A DNA stretch of 64,000 nt from Pseudomonas sp. S06B 330 (lineage in GTDB: Bacteria; Pseudomonadota; Gammaproteobacteria; Pseudomonadales; Pseudomonadaceae). The stretch lies in assembly GCF_002845275.2 (NCBI RefSeq), contig NZ_CP088149.1:5023501-5087500 (forward strand), written 5' to 3'. How positions within the stretch are numbered: position 1 is the stretch's first letter; the number at the start of each line of letters is the position of its first letter. Below, piece after piece: positions 8,043 through 16,827 of the stretch. The position numbers were made by a program, and so were the translations under genes. The notes under the pieces were generated by a model, which did not search any database, was not told the origin of the DNA, and was given only the letters and a program-made list of their open reading frames with translations.

Positions 8043-9050
8043 CTAGTGGTAGCCATCTTCGTGGGTCACCTTGCCGCGGAACACGTAATAACTCCAGAAG
8101 GTGTAACCAAGAATGAACGGGATGATAAACAACGTCCCCACCAGCATAAAACCCTGGCTCTGTGGTGGCGCCGCCGCATCCCAGATCGAGATCGATGGCG
8201 GGATGATGTTTGGCCACAGACTGATACCCAGGCCGCTGTAGCCGAGGAAGATCAGCACCAGCGTCAACAGGAACGGCGTGTAGTGTGCATTGCGTGCAAC
8301 GGCCCGCAGTAATCCGTAAAGCGTCACCAGCACAAGAATCGGCACGGGCAGGAACCAGAACAGATTCGGCAGGCTAAACCAACGCGTGGCGATGTCGGGA
8401 TGCGCCAACGGCGTCCAGATGCTGACAATGCCGGTAACCGCCAGCAACACCAAGGCCAACGGACGGGCCAAGTCATGCATTTGCAGTTGCAACTTGCCTT
8501 CGGTTTTCATGATCAGCCAGGTGCAGCCAAGCAAGGCGTAGGCAACGATCAAGCCCAGGCCGCAGAACAAGCTAAACGGTGTCAGCCAGTCCAGGGAGCC
8601 ACCGGCATAGCTGCGGTCGACTACCTTGAAGCCTTCGATAAAGGCGCCCAGCGCCACACCCTGGAAGAAGGTGGCAGCCAGTGAGCCACCGATGAACGCC
8701 TTGTCCCAAAGATGACGCTTGTCGGCCTTGGCCTTGAAGCGAAACTCGAAGGCCACGCCGCGGAAGATCAGCCCAATCAGCATCAGCATCAACGGCAGGT
8801 ATAACGCAGACAGCACTACCGCATAGGCCAGCGGGAAAGCACCGAACAGTGCAGCGCCACCAAGTACCAACCAGGTTTCGTTGCCGTCCCAGACCGGTGC
8901 GACGGTGTTCATCATCACGTCACGGTCCTGCTCAGCCTTGACGAAGGGGAAGAGAATGCCAATCCCCAGGTCGAAGCCGTCCATGACCACGTACATCATG
9001 ATGCCGAAAATGATGATCACGGCCCAGATCAGTGGAAGATCAATACCCAT
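8043..9050 (-). CDS. cioB: Cyanide-insensitive terminal oxidase subunit II (CioB)
   Basis: A 335-residue inner-membrane protein of the CydB family. It has the N-terminal MYVVMDGFDLGIGILFPF block, the NTVAPVWDGNETWLVLGGAALFGAFP signature of subunit II, and about eight hydrophobic helices. It supports subunit I in quinol oxidation and oxygen reduction. It lies 3 bases downstream of cioA and is surely co-transcribed with it. The CIO (CydAB-like, haem b595/d or b-type) form is chosen over classical CydB because of the partner's features and the DUF2474 protein downstream. Confidence 0.93.
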   Translation of the reverse strand: MGIDLPLIWAVIIIFGIMMYVVMDGFDLGIGILFPFVKAEQDRDVMMNTVAPVWDGNETWLVLGGAALFGAFPLAYAVVLSALYLPLMLMLIGLIFRGVAFEFRFKAKADKRHLWDKAFIGGSLAATFFQGVALGAFIEGFKVVDRSYAGGSLDWLTPFSLFCGLGLIVAYALLGCTWLIMKTEGKLQLQMHDLARPLALVLLAVTGIVSIWTPLAHPDIATRWFSLPNLFWFLPVPILVLVTLYGLLRAVARNAHYTPFLLTLVLIFLGYSGLGISLWPNIIPPSISIWDAAAPPQSQGFMLVGTLFIIPFILGYTFWSYYVFRGKVTHEDGYH

Positions 9051-9053
9051 GAT

Positions 9054-10493
9054 TCAGTTCCCCTTGCTCAGGCTGGCGTGCTCGCCATCATCATGATCGT
9101 CATCAGCAGCCGACAGCGGCCGCGCTGGCGTGCGTTTCTGGCCAGGACCACCAGGGTTGGTTTCATCACCTTCACCCGTTTTTGGCCCCTTGCGTACCAG
9201 GCGCATCATGTAGCCCAGGCCCGCACCGAACAGAGCGAAATAGACCACCACGAACATCACCAGGGTCACGCCCAGCTGGGTGTAGCTGTGATTCGAAACC
9301 CCGTCGGCAGTGCGCATAAGGCCGTAGACCACCCAAGGCTGGCGACCGATCTCAGTGGTGAACCAACCTGCGAGAATCGCGATCAGGCCGGACGGCCCCA
9401 TCCACAGGGTCAGGTAAAGGAACGGCCGCGAGCTGTAGAGCTTGTCACCCTTGCGCAGCCATAGGCTCCACAGACCCACCAAGATCATCAGCATCCCCAG
9501 GCCCACCATGACCCGGAACGACCAGAACACCACGGTGGAATTTGGCCGGTCTTCCTTCGGGAATTCCTTCATTGCCGGGACTTGCTTGTCCAGGCTGTGG
9601 GTCAGGATGAGGCTGCCCAGCGCTGGAATTTCCAGCTTGTAACGAGTGGTTTCGGCTTCCATGTCGGGAATGCCGAAGAGGATTAACGGCGTCGCCTCAC
9701 CTGGCACGTTTTCCCAGTGGCCTTCGATCGCGGCAATTTTCACCGGCTGGTGCTTGAGCGTGTTCAAGCCATGGAAGTCACCAATCACCGCCTGGATTGG
9801 CGCGACGATCAGGGCCATCCACATCGCCATCGAGAGCATCTTGCGGATTGCCGGGTTATCCCGGCCACGCAGCAGGTGCCAGGCAGCCGAGGCGCCGACG
9901 AAGAACGCGGTGGCCACAAATGCGGCAGTGGCCATGTGCGCCAGTCGGTACGGGAACGACGGGTTGAAGATTACCGCGAACCAGTCCACCGGAATCACCA
10001 CGCCGTTGACGATCTCGTAGCCTTGCGGGGTCTGCATCCAACTGTTGGAGGCCAGAATCCAGAAGGTCGAAATGATCGTACCGATGGCCACCATGACTGT
10101 GGCGAAGAAGTGCAGGCCACGACCGACACGGTTCCAGCCAAACAGCATGACGCCGAGAAAGCCCGCCTCAAGGAAGAAGGCTGTGAGCACTTCATAGGTC
10201 AGTAGCGGCCCGGTGATGGAGCCGGCAAAATCGGAGAATTTGCTCCAGTTGGTGCCGAATTGATAGGCCATGACCAACCCGGATACCACACCCATGCCGA
10301 AGTTGACGGCAAAGATCTTCGACCAGAAATGGTAAAGGTCACGGTAGACACTGTTGTTGGTTTTTAGCCACAAGCCTTCGAGCACCGCCAGGTAACTCGC
10401 CAGACCAATGGTGATGGCCGGGAACAGGATGTGAAAGGACACGGTAAACGCGAACTGAATTCGGGCGAGATCTAGAGCCTCTAATCCGAACAT
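9054..10493 (-). CDS. cioA: Cyanide-insensitive terminal oxidase subunit I (CioA)
   Basis: A 479-residue CydA-family subunit that carries the quinol site and haems. It starts MFGLEALDLARIQFAFTVSFH, including the conserved haem-ligand histidine region, and shows GMGVVSGLVMAYQFGTNWSKF and FFLEAGFLGVMLFGWNRVG. At about 480 residues with a short Q loop it fits the CIO branch. The start at 10493 has AGAGGA seven bases upstream; the reading frame is open further upstream, but that extension (94 residues) lacks family sequence. Transcription probably responds to oxygen through the ANR box at 10645-10658. Confidence 0.94.
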   Translation of the reverse strand: MFGLEALDLARIQFAFTVSFHILFPAITIGLASYLAVLEGLWLKTNNSVYRDLYHFWSKIFAVNFGMGVVSGLVMAYQFGTNWSKFSDFAGSITGPLLTYEVLTAFFLEAGFLGVMLFGWNRVGRGLHFFATVMVAIGTIISTFWILASNSWMQTPQGYEIVNGVVIPVDWFAVIFNPSFPYRLAHMATAAFVATAFFVGASAAWHLLRGRDNPAIRKMLSMAMWMALIVAPIQAVIGDFHGLNTLKHQPVKIAAIEGHWENVPGEATPLILFGIPDMEAETTRYKLEIPALGSLILTHSLDKQVPAMKEFPKEDRPNSTVVFWSFRVMVGLGMLMILVGLWSLWLRKGDKLYSSRPFLYLTLWMGPSGLIAILAGWFTTEIGRQPWVVYGLMRTADGVSNHSYTQLGVTLVMFVVVYFALFGAGLGYMMRLVRKGPKTGEGDETNPGGPGQKRTPARPLSAADDDHDDGEHASLSKGN

Positions 10494-10644
10494 AGTGCTT
10501 CCTCTGTCAGGTATTCCGGCGTCAGGCGATGGGCCTTGGCGCCAACTGCCCCCACGGTAGTTGAGTGTGGCTAGTTGGAATTGTTCTAAAAACTTCACAA
10601 CGCAGGGAATTCGGCCGTCTGGCCCACCGTTGCAAATGAAACTA

Positions 10645-10658
10645 TTGATCCAGATCAA
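10645..10658. promoter_or_regulatory. ANR/FNR box TTGATCCAGATCAA
   Basis: A perfect match to the ANR consensus TTGAT-N4-ATCAA, 151 bases upstream of cioA and 192 bases upstream of the divergent MFS gene. ANR is the oxygen-responsive regulator known to act on cio genes in pseudomonads. The direction of the effect cannot be read from the sequence. Confidence 0.85.
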
Positions 10659-10724
10659 CGGCTGCCTGAAAGGATAGTCCTGAAAGGCCTGTGCAGTTGT
10701 GTGGTTCATTGCCGCAGAGCAGTT

Positions 10725-10757
10725 GTGCACTGTTTTATGTGCCCCAAAACAGTGCAC
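10725..10757. promoter_or_regulatory. Long perfect inverted repeat in the cioA/MFS spacer
   Basis: Arms GTGCACTGTTTT (10725-10736) and AAAACAGTGCAC (10746-10757) are identical inverted 12-mers around ATGTGCCCC. No T-run follows, so it is more likely an operator or cruciform site than a terminator. Together with the next feature and the ANR box, this is what the 357-base gap 10494-10850 contains; I see no gene in it. Confidence 0.6.
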
Positions 10758-10779
10758 CGACAGGGCAATGCTCACGCTC

Positions 10780-10800
10780 TTTGTAACCTGCAGTTACAAA
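10780..10800. promoter_or_regulatory. Palindrome TTTGTAAC-N5-GTTACAAA
   Basis: Perfect 8-base arms around CTGCA, 50 bases upstream of the MFS start. Size and position are typical of a repressor operator. It also resembles the TGTAA-spacer-TTACA layout of TyrR/PhhR boxes, but the spacing differs, so no factor is assigned. Confidence 0.5.
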
Positions 10801-10850
10801 CTGGTGGTAACCTGCTGTCCCGCTTCCCTCGCTGAGGCTCTGTTTCGCCG

Positions 10851-12080
10851 ATGTCAGAACATCCGCCGCTGCTGTTGCGCCACCACCGCCCTTTCCTTGC
10901 GTTCTGGCTGGCGCGTGTCTGCACCGCCAGCGGCTTCCAGATGCTCACCGTGGCCATCGGCTGGCACCTGTATCAGTTGACCGGCAACGTCCTCGATCTT
11001 GGCTTGGTCGGTCTTGTGGAGTTCGCCCCGCGGGTGCTGTTCATGCTGCACACTGGGCACGTCGCCGACCGCTATGATCGGCGCCGCGTCGCCGCCCTGT
11101 GCCAGAGTGCTCAGGCCCTGATCGCCCTGGCCTTGGTAATCGCCAGCAGCACCAGCAATGTCAGCCGCGAATTGATCTTCATCCTCGCCTTCCTATTGGG
11201 CAGCACTCGCTCCTTCGAAATGCCCGCGACCCAAGCGCTGCTGCCTAACGTGGTGCCCGCCGCGCTGTTCCCCCGTGCAGTGGCGGCCTCAGCCTCGGCC
11301 ATGCAAGCGGCAACCATTGTTGCGCCGGCGGTTGGCGGATTTCTTTATGCGTTCGGCAGTATCTGGGTCTACGCACCGACCGTGTTGTTGTACGTGATCG
11401 CCTGCCTGTTGACCCTGAGCCTTAGCGTACGTCCCCAGCGCCCGCAACAGGGGCGCGCCAGCCTGGAGTCGCTACTGGCCGGAATCCGCTTTATCCGCAG
11501 CCGCCCGGACATCCTCGGCGCCATTTCCCTGGACTTGTTCGCGGTACTGCTGGGCGGCGCCACGGCACTGTTGCCAGTGTTTGCCAAAGACATCTTGCTT
11601 ACCGGCCCTTGGGGCCTGGGATTGTTGCGTTCGGCGCCAGCGGTGGGGGCGTTGTTGATGTCGCTATGGCTGGCGCGCTTCCCGGTGGAGCGCAAGGTGG
11701 GACGGGTGATGTTCACCGCAGTGGCCATCTTTGGCGTAGCGACGATTGCCTTTGGCTTGTCGACATCGTTCTGGTTCTCGCTGGCGGTGCTGGCGGTGCT
11801 GGGAGCAGCCGACATGATCAGTATGGTAATTCGCGGCGCTTTCGTGCAGCTGGAAACCCCGGATGAGATGCGCGGCCGGGTCAGCGCCGTGAATGGGTTA
11901 TTCATCGGCGCCTCCAACCAGCTGGGTGAGTTCGAGTCAGGGGTGACCGCCCATTGGTTTGGTACGGTACCGGCGGTGGTGCTGGGCGGGGTGGGGACGC
12001 TGGTGGTGACCGGGGTGTGGATCAAGCTGTTTCCGAGCTTGGCGGGACGCGATCATATGCACAGTCGGCTGCGGGACTGA
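10851..12080 (+). CDS. MFS transporter, EntS-like exporter family
   Basis: A 409-residue major facilitator protein with about twelve membrane helices. The loop 2-3 signature is GHVADRYDRRRV (about residues 66-77), and the start FLAFWLARVCTASGFQMLTVAIGWHLYQLTG fits the MFS_3/EntS group of exporters. The substrate is unknown. Two inverted repeats (10725-10757 and 10780-10800) lie in its upstream region, suggesting a dedicated repressor that is not encoded next to it. The ribosome-binding site is poor, so the start is moderately certain. Confidence 0.85.
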   Translation: MSEHPPLLLRHHRPFLAFWLARVCTASGFQMLTVAIGWHLYQLTGNVLDLGLVGLVEFAPRVLFMLHTGHVADRYDRRRVAALCQSAQALIALALVIASSTSNVSRELIFILAFLLGSTRSFEMPATQALLPNVVPAALFPRAVAASASAMQAATIVAPAVGGFLYAFGSIWVYAPTVLLYVIACLLTLSLSVRPQRPQQGRASLESLLAGIRFIRSRPDILGAISLDLFAVLLGGATALLPVFAKDILLTGPWGLGLLRSAPAVGALLMSLWLARFPVERKVGRVMFTAVAIFGVATIAFGLSTSFWFSLAVLAVLGAADMISMVIRGAFVQLETPDEMRGRVSAVNGLFIGASNQLGEFESGVTAHWFGTVPAVVLGGVGTLVVTGVWIKLFPSLAGRDHMHSRLRD

Positions 12081-12091
12081 CCTTTTCACGG

Positions 12092-12643
12092 TCAGACCCT
12101 CAACTGCCCTGCCACCCGGTTACGCACCGTCCGGCCCGCCACCTGCTCTACCAGCATCAAGGCGAACTCCAACGCCGCTCCCGAGCTTTGCGCGGTGATG
12201 CAATTGCCATCCACCACCACCGGCTGATCAACAAAACTGCATCCGGATAGCAACTGGCTGACGTCCGGGTGACAGGTCATGCGCCGCTGGCGCAGTACGC
12301 CAAAGGCCTGCAACGCCAGCGCGGGAGACTCGGCAATGGCAGCAAAAAAACCGCCTCTCTTGGCCTGCTCTGCGAGCCGTTGCGCCAGCGGCTGATGGGC
12401 AGCCATGTGCTTGGCGGCCTGTTCACCACCCGGCAACACAATCAGGTCGAATGGCTGGGCCAGTATGTCGACCAACATACCGTCGGCGGTCAAGCGCATG
12501 CCGCGGGCACAGGTCAGCATACGGCGGCCCTCGATACTGGCAACGACTACCTCTATTTCAGCGCGTCGCAGCACGTCGATCAGAATCGCGCTCTGCAGGG
12601 CATCCACGCCTTCGGCGACTACGATCAGGGCTCTATGGGTCAT
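12092..12643 (-). CDS. DJ-1/PfpI-family protein lacking the catalytic cysteine
   Basis: A 183-residue single-domain protein with the DJ-1 flavodoxin-like fold: ALIVVAEGVDALQSAILIDVLRRAEIEVVVAS, then LIVLPGG and FFAAIAESPALALQAFGVL. In DJ-1 and YajL the nucleophile elbow reads AAIC; here residue 104 is Ala. The supporting Glu (Glu18 of human DJ-1) aligns with Gln17. Both active-site residues are therefore absent, which argues against deglycase, glyoxalase or peroxide-sensing chemistry. Start at 12643 has GGAGAG eight bases upstream. The protein may act as a binding or regulatory protein; function unknown. Confidence 0.85.
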   Translation of the reverse strand: MTHRALIVVAEGVDALQSAILIDVLRRAEIEVVVASIEGRRMLTCARGMRLTADGMLVDILAQPFDLIVLPGGEQAAKHMAAHQPLAQRLAEQAKRGGFFAAIAESPALALQAFGVLRQRRMTCHPDVSQLLSGCSFVDQPVVVDGNCITAQSSGAALEFALMLVEQVAGRTVRNRVAGQLRV

Positions 12644-12683
12644 GAACTGCTCTCCGCCGGGATATGCCTTAGAGCGTAGTCGC

Positions 12684-13196
12684 TCACAGCAGCAGGGTCA
12701 TCTGACGCTCGAAGCCCCTGCGGGCGCGGTATCCATCACCCGTGTAGGTCCAGCCTGTGGCCTGGTAAAAAGCAAGGGCCGCATGGTTGTCCAGATCCAC
12801 TGACAACTGAAGACGCCCTACATCTGGCCACACAGTGCGCACCAGGCTCGGCAAGGCGGTCATGCAAAATCGCCCCAGCCCTTGCCCTTGTTGTCGTCGA
12901 TCAACCTGCAAAGCGCTCAGCATGGCTGCATCAGCCTCGGCCCAGGCCGACAGAAACGCGCCGCGCTGAAGCAGCAGGAACGCCTGCGGTACGCTGTCCA
13001 GCAACACCACCACACCACGCATGTCATCACTGTCGACACTCAGCAAGATATACAGCGCACTGGAAATGTCCCCGGCAAAACGCCGTTGCTCGGGGTGCAC
13101 CTCGATGTCTATCAGCTGGTCGCGCTGCGTCTGGCTCAGGTCGCGGTAGTCAGTCAACTGCACTGCTAGGTCTCGCATAGGGATCAATGAAGGCAT
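12684..13196 (-). CDS. GNAT-family N-acetyltransferase
   Basis: A protein of about 170 residues. The acetyl-CoA-binding core is LQVDRRQQGQGLGRFCMTAL (Q/RxxGxG/A motif), and DLDNHAALAFYQATGWTYTGDGYRARRG is a typical GNAT C-terminal block. The acceptor substrate cannot be inferred. It is co-oriented with the DJ-1-like gene 40 bases downstream, so the two may be co-transcribed. The start is uncertain: a GTG at 13202, ATG at 13196 and ATG at 13178 are all in frame and none has a strong ribosome-binding site; 13196 is used here. Confidence 0.78.
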   Translation of the reverse strand: MPSLIPMRDLAVQLTDYRDLSQTQRDQLIDIEVHPEQRRFAGDISSALYILLSVDSDDMRGVVVLLDSVPQAFLLLQRGAFLSAWAEADAAMLSALQVDRRQQGQGLGRFCMTALPSLVRTVWPDVGRLQLSVDLDNHAALAFYQATGWTYTGDGYRARRGFERQMTLLL

Positions 13197-13239
13197 CGAC
13201 ACGGAATCTGTCGATATCTGCAGTGTATCGCGACATTAA

Positions 13240-13268
13240 TTACCGCTCGCCGAGCATGCTGGTATGAT
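13240..13268 (+). promoter_or_regulatory. Candidate sigma-70 promoter of the purine permease operon
   Basis: TTACCG (13240-13245) and TATGAT (13263-13268) are separated by 17 bases. The -10 matches five of six consensus bases and the -35 three of six. It implies a leader of roughly 105 bases, in which I recognise no riboswitch. Confidence 0.45.
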
Positions 13269-13379
13269 GCGCGGCTTTTTTCCGACCCAATCAAATTCCA
13301 CAAGCCGTCTGGTACGGTCTGTGCTTTGCTGAGGGGGTCGATACATTCACGGCGCCGGGGCGCGCCACGGGGAGCAGGC

Positions 13380-14675
13380 ATGCTGGAAAGGCTGTTTCAA
13401 CTAAAGGCACACAACACCAATGTCCGCACCGAAATACTCGCGGGCGTGACCACCTTCCTGGCCATGGCCTATATCCTGTTCGTCAACCCGAGCATTCTCG
13501 GCGAAACCGGCATGGACAAGGGCGCGCTGTTCGTCGCCACCTGCTTGGCAGCGGCCATCGGCTCGACGACCATGGGCCTGATCGCCAACTACCCGATTGC
13601 CCTGGCACCCGGCATGGGCCTCAACGCCTTCTTCACCTACACCGTGGTCCTGCATATGGGCCACACCTGGCAGGTGGCTCTGGGCGCGGTATTCATTTCG
13701 GCCGTGTTGTTCTTCCTGCTGTCGATCTTTCGCATCCGTGAATGGATCGTCAACAGCATTCCGTTGCCACTGCGCTCGGCCATCGCTGCCGGTATCGGCC
13801 TGTTCCTGGCGCTGATTGCCCTGCACAATGCCGGTATCGTTGTGGATAACCAAGCGACCCTGGTGGGCCTGGGCGACCTCAAGCAACCCGCACCGATCCT
13901 CGCCACCCTGGGCTTCTTCCTGATTGTTGCCCTGGAAGCGCTGAAAGTACGTGGTGCGGTCCTGATCGGCATCCTGGTGGTGACCGTCGCCTCGATCGGC
14001 CTGGGCTTTACTCCATTCGCCGGCGTGGTCTCGATGCCACCGTCGCTGGCCCCAACCTTCCTGCAGCTGGACATCAAGGGTGCCCTGGATGTCGGTCTGA
14101 TCAGCGTGATCTTCGCCTTCCTGTTCGTTGACCTGTTCGACAACTCCGGCACCCTCATCGGCGTGGCCAAACGTGCCGGCCTGATGCGCAAGGACGGCCA
14201 TATGCCGAAGATGGGCCGCGCCCTGATCGCCGACAGTACCGCTGCGATGGCCGGTTCCCTGCTGGGCACCTCGACCACCACCAGCTACATCGAATCGGCA
14301 GCAGGCGTGAGTGCTGGTGGGCGCACTGGCCTGACCGCAATCGTGGTTGCCATCCTGTTCCTGCTGGCGCTGTTCTTTGCGCCGCTGGCCGGTAGCGTGC
14401 CAGCCTTCGCCACTGCGCCAGCGCTGCTGTTCGTCGCCGTGTTGATGGCCTCGGGCCTGGCTGAAATAAACTGGGACGACGTCACCGAAGCCGCCCCGGT
14501 AGTGATCACTGCCCTGGCGATGCCGCTGACCTACTCGATCGCCAACGGCATCGCTTTCGGTTTCATTTCCTGGACCGCGATCAAACTGATCTCCGGCCGC
14601 CGCGGTGACCTGAACCCGGCGCTGGTGATCCTGTCGATCCTGTTCGTCATCAAGTTGGGTTGGTACAACGCATGA
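13380..14675 (+). CDS. AzgA-type adenine/guanine/hypoxanthine permease
   Basis: A 431-residue polytopic membrane protein of the NCS2 family, AzgA/GhxP branch. It starts [37 protein letters not shown] and contains [17 protein letters not shown] and the [27 protein letters not shown] signature. It should import hypoxanthine, guanine or adenine by proton symport. Start at 13380 is preferred because GGGGAGC precedes it and the family N-terminus begins here; an in-frame extension to 13326 has none of these features. It overlaps trmA by 4 bases (ATGA), so the two are translationally coupled. Confidence 0.92.
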   Translation: MLERLFQLKAHNTNVRTEILAGVTTFLAMAYILFVNPSILGETGMDKGALFVATCLAAAIGSTTMGLIANYPIALAPGMGLNAFFTYTVVLHMGHTWQVALGAVFISAVLFFLLSIFRIREWIVNSIPLPLRSAIAAGIGLFLALIALHNAGIVVDNQATLVGLGDLKQPAPILATLGFFLIVALEALKVRGAVLIGILVVTVASIGLGFTPFAGVVSMPPSLAPTFLQLDIKGALDVGLISVIFAFLFVDLFDNSGTLIGVAKRAGLMRKDGHMPKMGRALIADSTAAMAGSLLGTSTTTSYIESAAGVSAGGRTGLTAIVVAILFLLALFFAPLAGSVPAFATAPALLFVAVLMASGLAEINWDDVTEAAPVVITALAMPLTYSIANGIAFGFISWTAIKLISGRRGDLNPALVILSILFVIKLGWYNA

Positions 14676-15757
14676 GTGCTGTCTTCGACCCTTCGACCTA
14701 CACCCAACAGCTCGACGCCAAGGCTGCACGCCTGCGTGAGCTGTTGGCGCCTTTCGATGCCCCGGATCCTGCGCTGTTCGACTCGCCACGTGAGCACTAC
14801 CGCCTGCGTGCCGAGTTCCGGCTGTGGCGTGAGAACGAACAGCGCTTCTACGCAATGTTCGCCCCGGGCGAGAAACACACGCCGATTCTGATCGAAGACT
14901 TTCCCATCGCAAGCCTGCGCATCAATCAACTGATGCCGCAACTCAAGGCCGCCTGGCAAGCCAGCTCAGCGCTGAGCTTCAAGTTGTTCCAGGTCGAGTT
15001 CCTGACCACCTTGGCGGGCGATGCGATGATCACCCTGTGCTACCACCGTCCACTGGACGAGCATTGGGAAGCCGCTGCGCAGCAGTTGGCCAAAGACCTG
15101 GACGTGAGCATCATCGGTCGCTCCAAAGGCAAGCGTGTGGTGATCGGCCGCGACTATGCAGTGGAAGAACTGCAGATTGCCGGACGTACCTTCCGCTACC
15201 GCCAACCAGAAGGCGCCTTTACTCAGCCTAACGGTGCAGTGAACCAAAAGATGCTCAACTGGGCCTATGAGGCTCTGGGAGAGCGTCAGGACGACCTGCT
15301 GGAGCTCTACTGCGGTAACGGCAATTTCACTCTGCCGTTGGCTACTCGGGTACGCAAGGTGCTGGCCACCGAGATCAGCAAGACATCGGTCAACGCTGCC
15401 CTGCATAACCTCGATGACAACGCTGTGGATAACGTGCGCCTGGTGCGGCTGTCCGCCGAAGAGTTGACCGAAGCACTGAATGAAGTGCGCCCGTTCCGCC
15501 GACTGGAAGGGATTGACCTGAAGAGCTACCAGTTTGGCAGCGTCTTCGTCGACCCACCGCGTGCAGGCATGGATCCGGACACCTGCGAGCTGACCCGGCG
15601 TTTCGACAACATCCTGTACATCTCTTGCAACCCGGAAACGCTGGCGGCGAACATCGCCCAGTTGCACGATACGCATCGTATCGAGCGCTGCGCATTATTC
15701 GACCAGTTTCCGTATACCCACCATATGGAAAGTGGCGTGTTACTGGTTCGGCGTTGA
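14672..15757 (+). CDS. trmA: tRNA (uracil-5-)-methyltransferase TrmA
   Basis: A 361-residue SAM enzyme that makes m5U54 (ribothymidine) in the T loop of tRNAs. It has [16 protein letters not shown] as SAM motif I, DPPRAGMD as the catalytic-domain motif, and [18 protein letters not shown] containing the nucleophilic cysteine. Start at 14672 overlaps the permease stop. Its pairing with a purine permease is probably a matter of operon history rather than pathway logic. Confidence 0.96.
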   Translation: MSAVFDPSTYTQQLDAKAARLRELLAPFDAPDPALFDSPREHYRLRAEFRLWRENEQRFYAMFAPGEKHTPILIEDFPIASLRINQLMPQLKAAWQASSALSFKLFQVEFLTTLAGDAMITLCYHRPLDEHWEAAAQQLAKDLDVSIIGRSKGKRVVIGRDYAVEELQIAGRTFRYRQPEGAFTQPNGAVNQKMLNWAYEALGERQDDLLELYCGNGNFTLPLATRVRKVLATEISKTSVNAALHNLDDNAVDNVRLVRLSAEELTEALNEVRPFRRLEGIDLKSYQFGSVFVDPPRAGMDPDTCELTRRFDNILYISCNPETLAANIAQLHDTHRIERCALFDQFPYTHHMESGVLLVRR

Positions 15758-15763
15758 ACTGAA

Positions 15764-15795
15764 CGTCACAGGCGTCGCCCCAAGCGCCTGTGACG
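15764..15795 (+). other. Hairpin downstream of trmA
   Basis: Perfect 11-base arms CGTCACAGGCG (15764-15774) and CGCCTGTGACG (15785-15795) around a 10-base loop, beginning 7 bases after the trmA stop. No T-run follows. It is a likely transcript-end or stability structure. Confidence 0.5.
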
Positions 15796-15825
15796 GGCTG
15801 AAAATCTCAAGGAGCATCGTCCCCG

Positions 15826-16731
15826 ATGGACCAATTCAGCGCCATGCAGACCTTTCGCCGTGTGGTTGACCACGGCAGTTTCAGCGCTGCAGCCGTCCTG
15901 ACTGGCCAATCCCATACCGTGTTGTCACGTCAGGTCAAGAATCTCGAACGCCAACTAGGCAGCCAACTCCTCCACCGTACTACCCGGCGCCTGCAGTTGA
16001 CTGAGGCAGGCACGATGTTCTACCGCCACTGCGTACAAATTCTTGACCAGATGGATGCCATGACCCTGGAGCTCTCCGAGCACCAGCAGCAACCTTCCGG
16101 TACCTTACGCCTGAGCGTCTCCAGTGCCTTTGGCGAGCTGGAACTGGGGCACTGGCTACCGGGCTTCGTTGAACGCTATGCGCAAATACGCATCGAGCTG
16201 TGTTGCACAGACCGATTCGTTGACATGCTCGAAGAGAACATCGATCTGTGCCTGCGGGTTACTGATCATCTGCCAGATTCGAGTTTGGTTGCACGAAAGC
16301 TGGCACCCAGCGAAGTCATTCTGGTCGCCGCCCCGTCCTACCTCAGGCGGTTACCTAACCCCATCAACGCCGATAATCTGGGTGAGCATCCGCTGCTGAG
16401 CTACAACCGCCTAGCGCAGCCACAGCGCCTGCAACTTACCGAGCCATCGGGCAGTCAACGTGAGATGGTGATGCCCAGCCGTGTCAGCGCCAACTCACCG
16501 ATGGCCTTACGAGCCGCTGCCATCGGCGGGCTGGGCATCGCCAGCTTTGATCGTTTTATCGTCGATGATGCCGTGAAAGATGGGCGTCTGGTGCAGTTAC
16601 TCCCAGACTGTCAGCAACCGTCACGTACGCTGTATGCGCTCTACCCTCACAGCCGCTACCTAGCACCGAAGGTTCGCGCGCTATTGGACTATGTTCAAGC
16701 CTACTATCAGCGGCCGCGCTGGGGCCATTAG
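15826..16731 (+). CDS. LysR-family transcriptional regulator
   Basis: A 301-residue LTTR. The N-terminal winged helix (MDQFSAMQTFRRVVDHGSFSAAAVLTGQSHTVLSRQVKNLERQLGSQLLHRTTRRLQLTEAG) is followed by a linker helix and a PBP2-type effector domain starting at about residue 90. It belongs to the group that regulates redox and aromatic-response genes (CrgA/DmlR-like). It is co-oriented with the secreted cupin 97 bases downstream and has no divergent partner, so its target is not obvious. Confidence 0.88.
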   Translation: MDQFSAMQTFRRVVDHGSFSAAAVLTGQSHTVLSRQVKNLERQLGSQLLHRTTRRLQLTEAGTMFYRHCVQILDQMDAMTLELSEHQQQPSGTLRLSVSSAFGELELGHWLPGFVERYAQIRIELCCTDRFVDMLEENIDLCLRVTDHLPDSSLVARKLAPSEVILVAAPSYLRRLPNPINADNLGEHPLLSYNRLAQPQRLQLTEPSGSQREMVMPSRVSANSPMALRAAAIGGLGIASFDRFIVDDAVKDGRLVQLLPDCQQPSRTLYALYPHSRYLAPKVRALLDYVQAYYQRPRWGH

Positions 16732-16827
16732 TGCAAAAAAAGCACAAGCCATGGGCAATTCCTGCCGTATTTCTGCACAGACCTCCCAGTTAACCTTCGT
16801 GTACTCCACTCAACGAAGGTGCTTCCC

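Noticed and set aside
13269..13379. Possible purine riboswitch in the leader of the AzgA permease
   Set aside because: I could not find the conserved purine-aptamer loop or stem pattern; only a weak 6-base pairing is visible.
13401..14912. 503-codon open frame antisense to the AzgA permease and trmA
   Set aside because: Composition dominated by Gly, Gln, Asp and His as expected for an antisense shadow; no domain, and it crosses two real genes.
15764..15795. Strong hairpin considered as an intrinsic terminator
   Set aside because: No T-run follows, so it is listed only as a hairpin.
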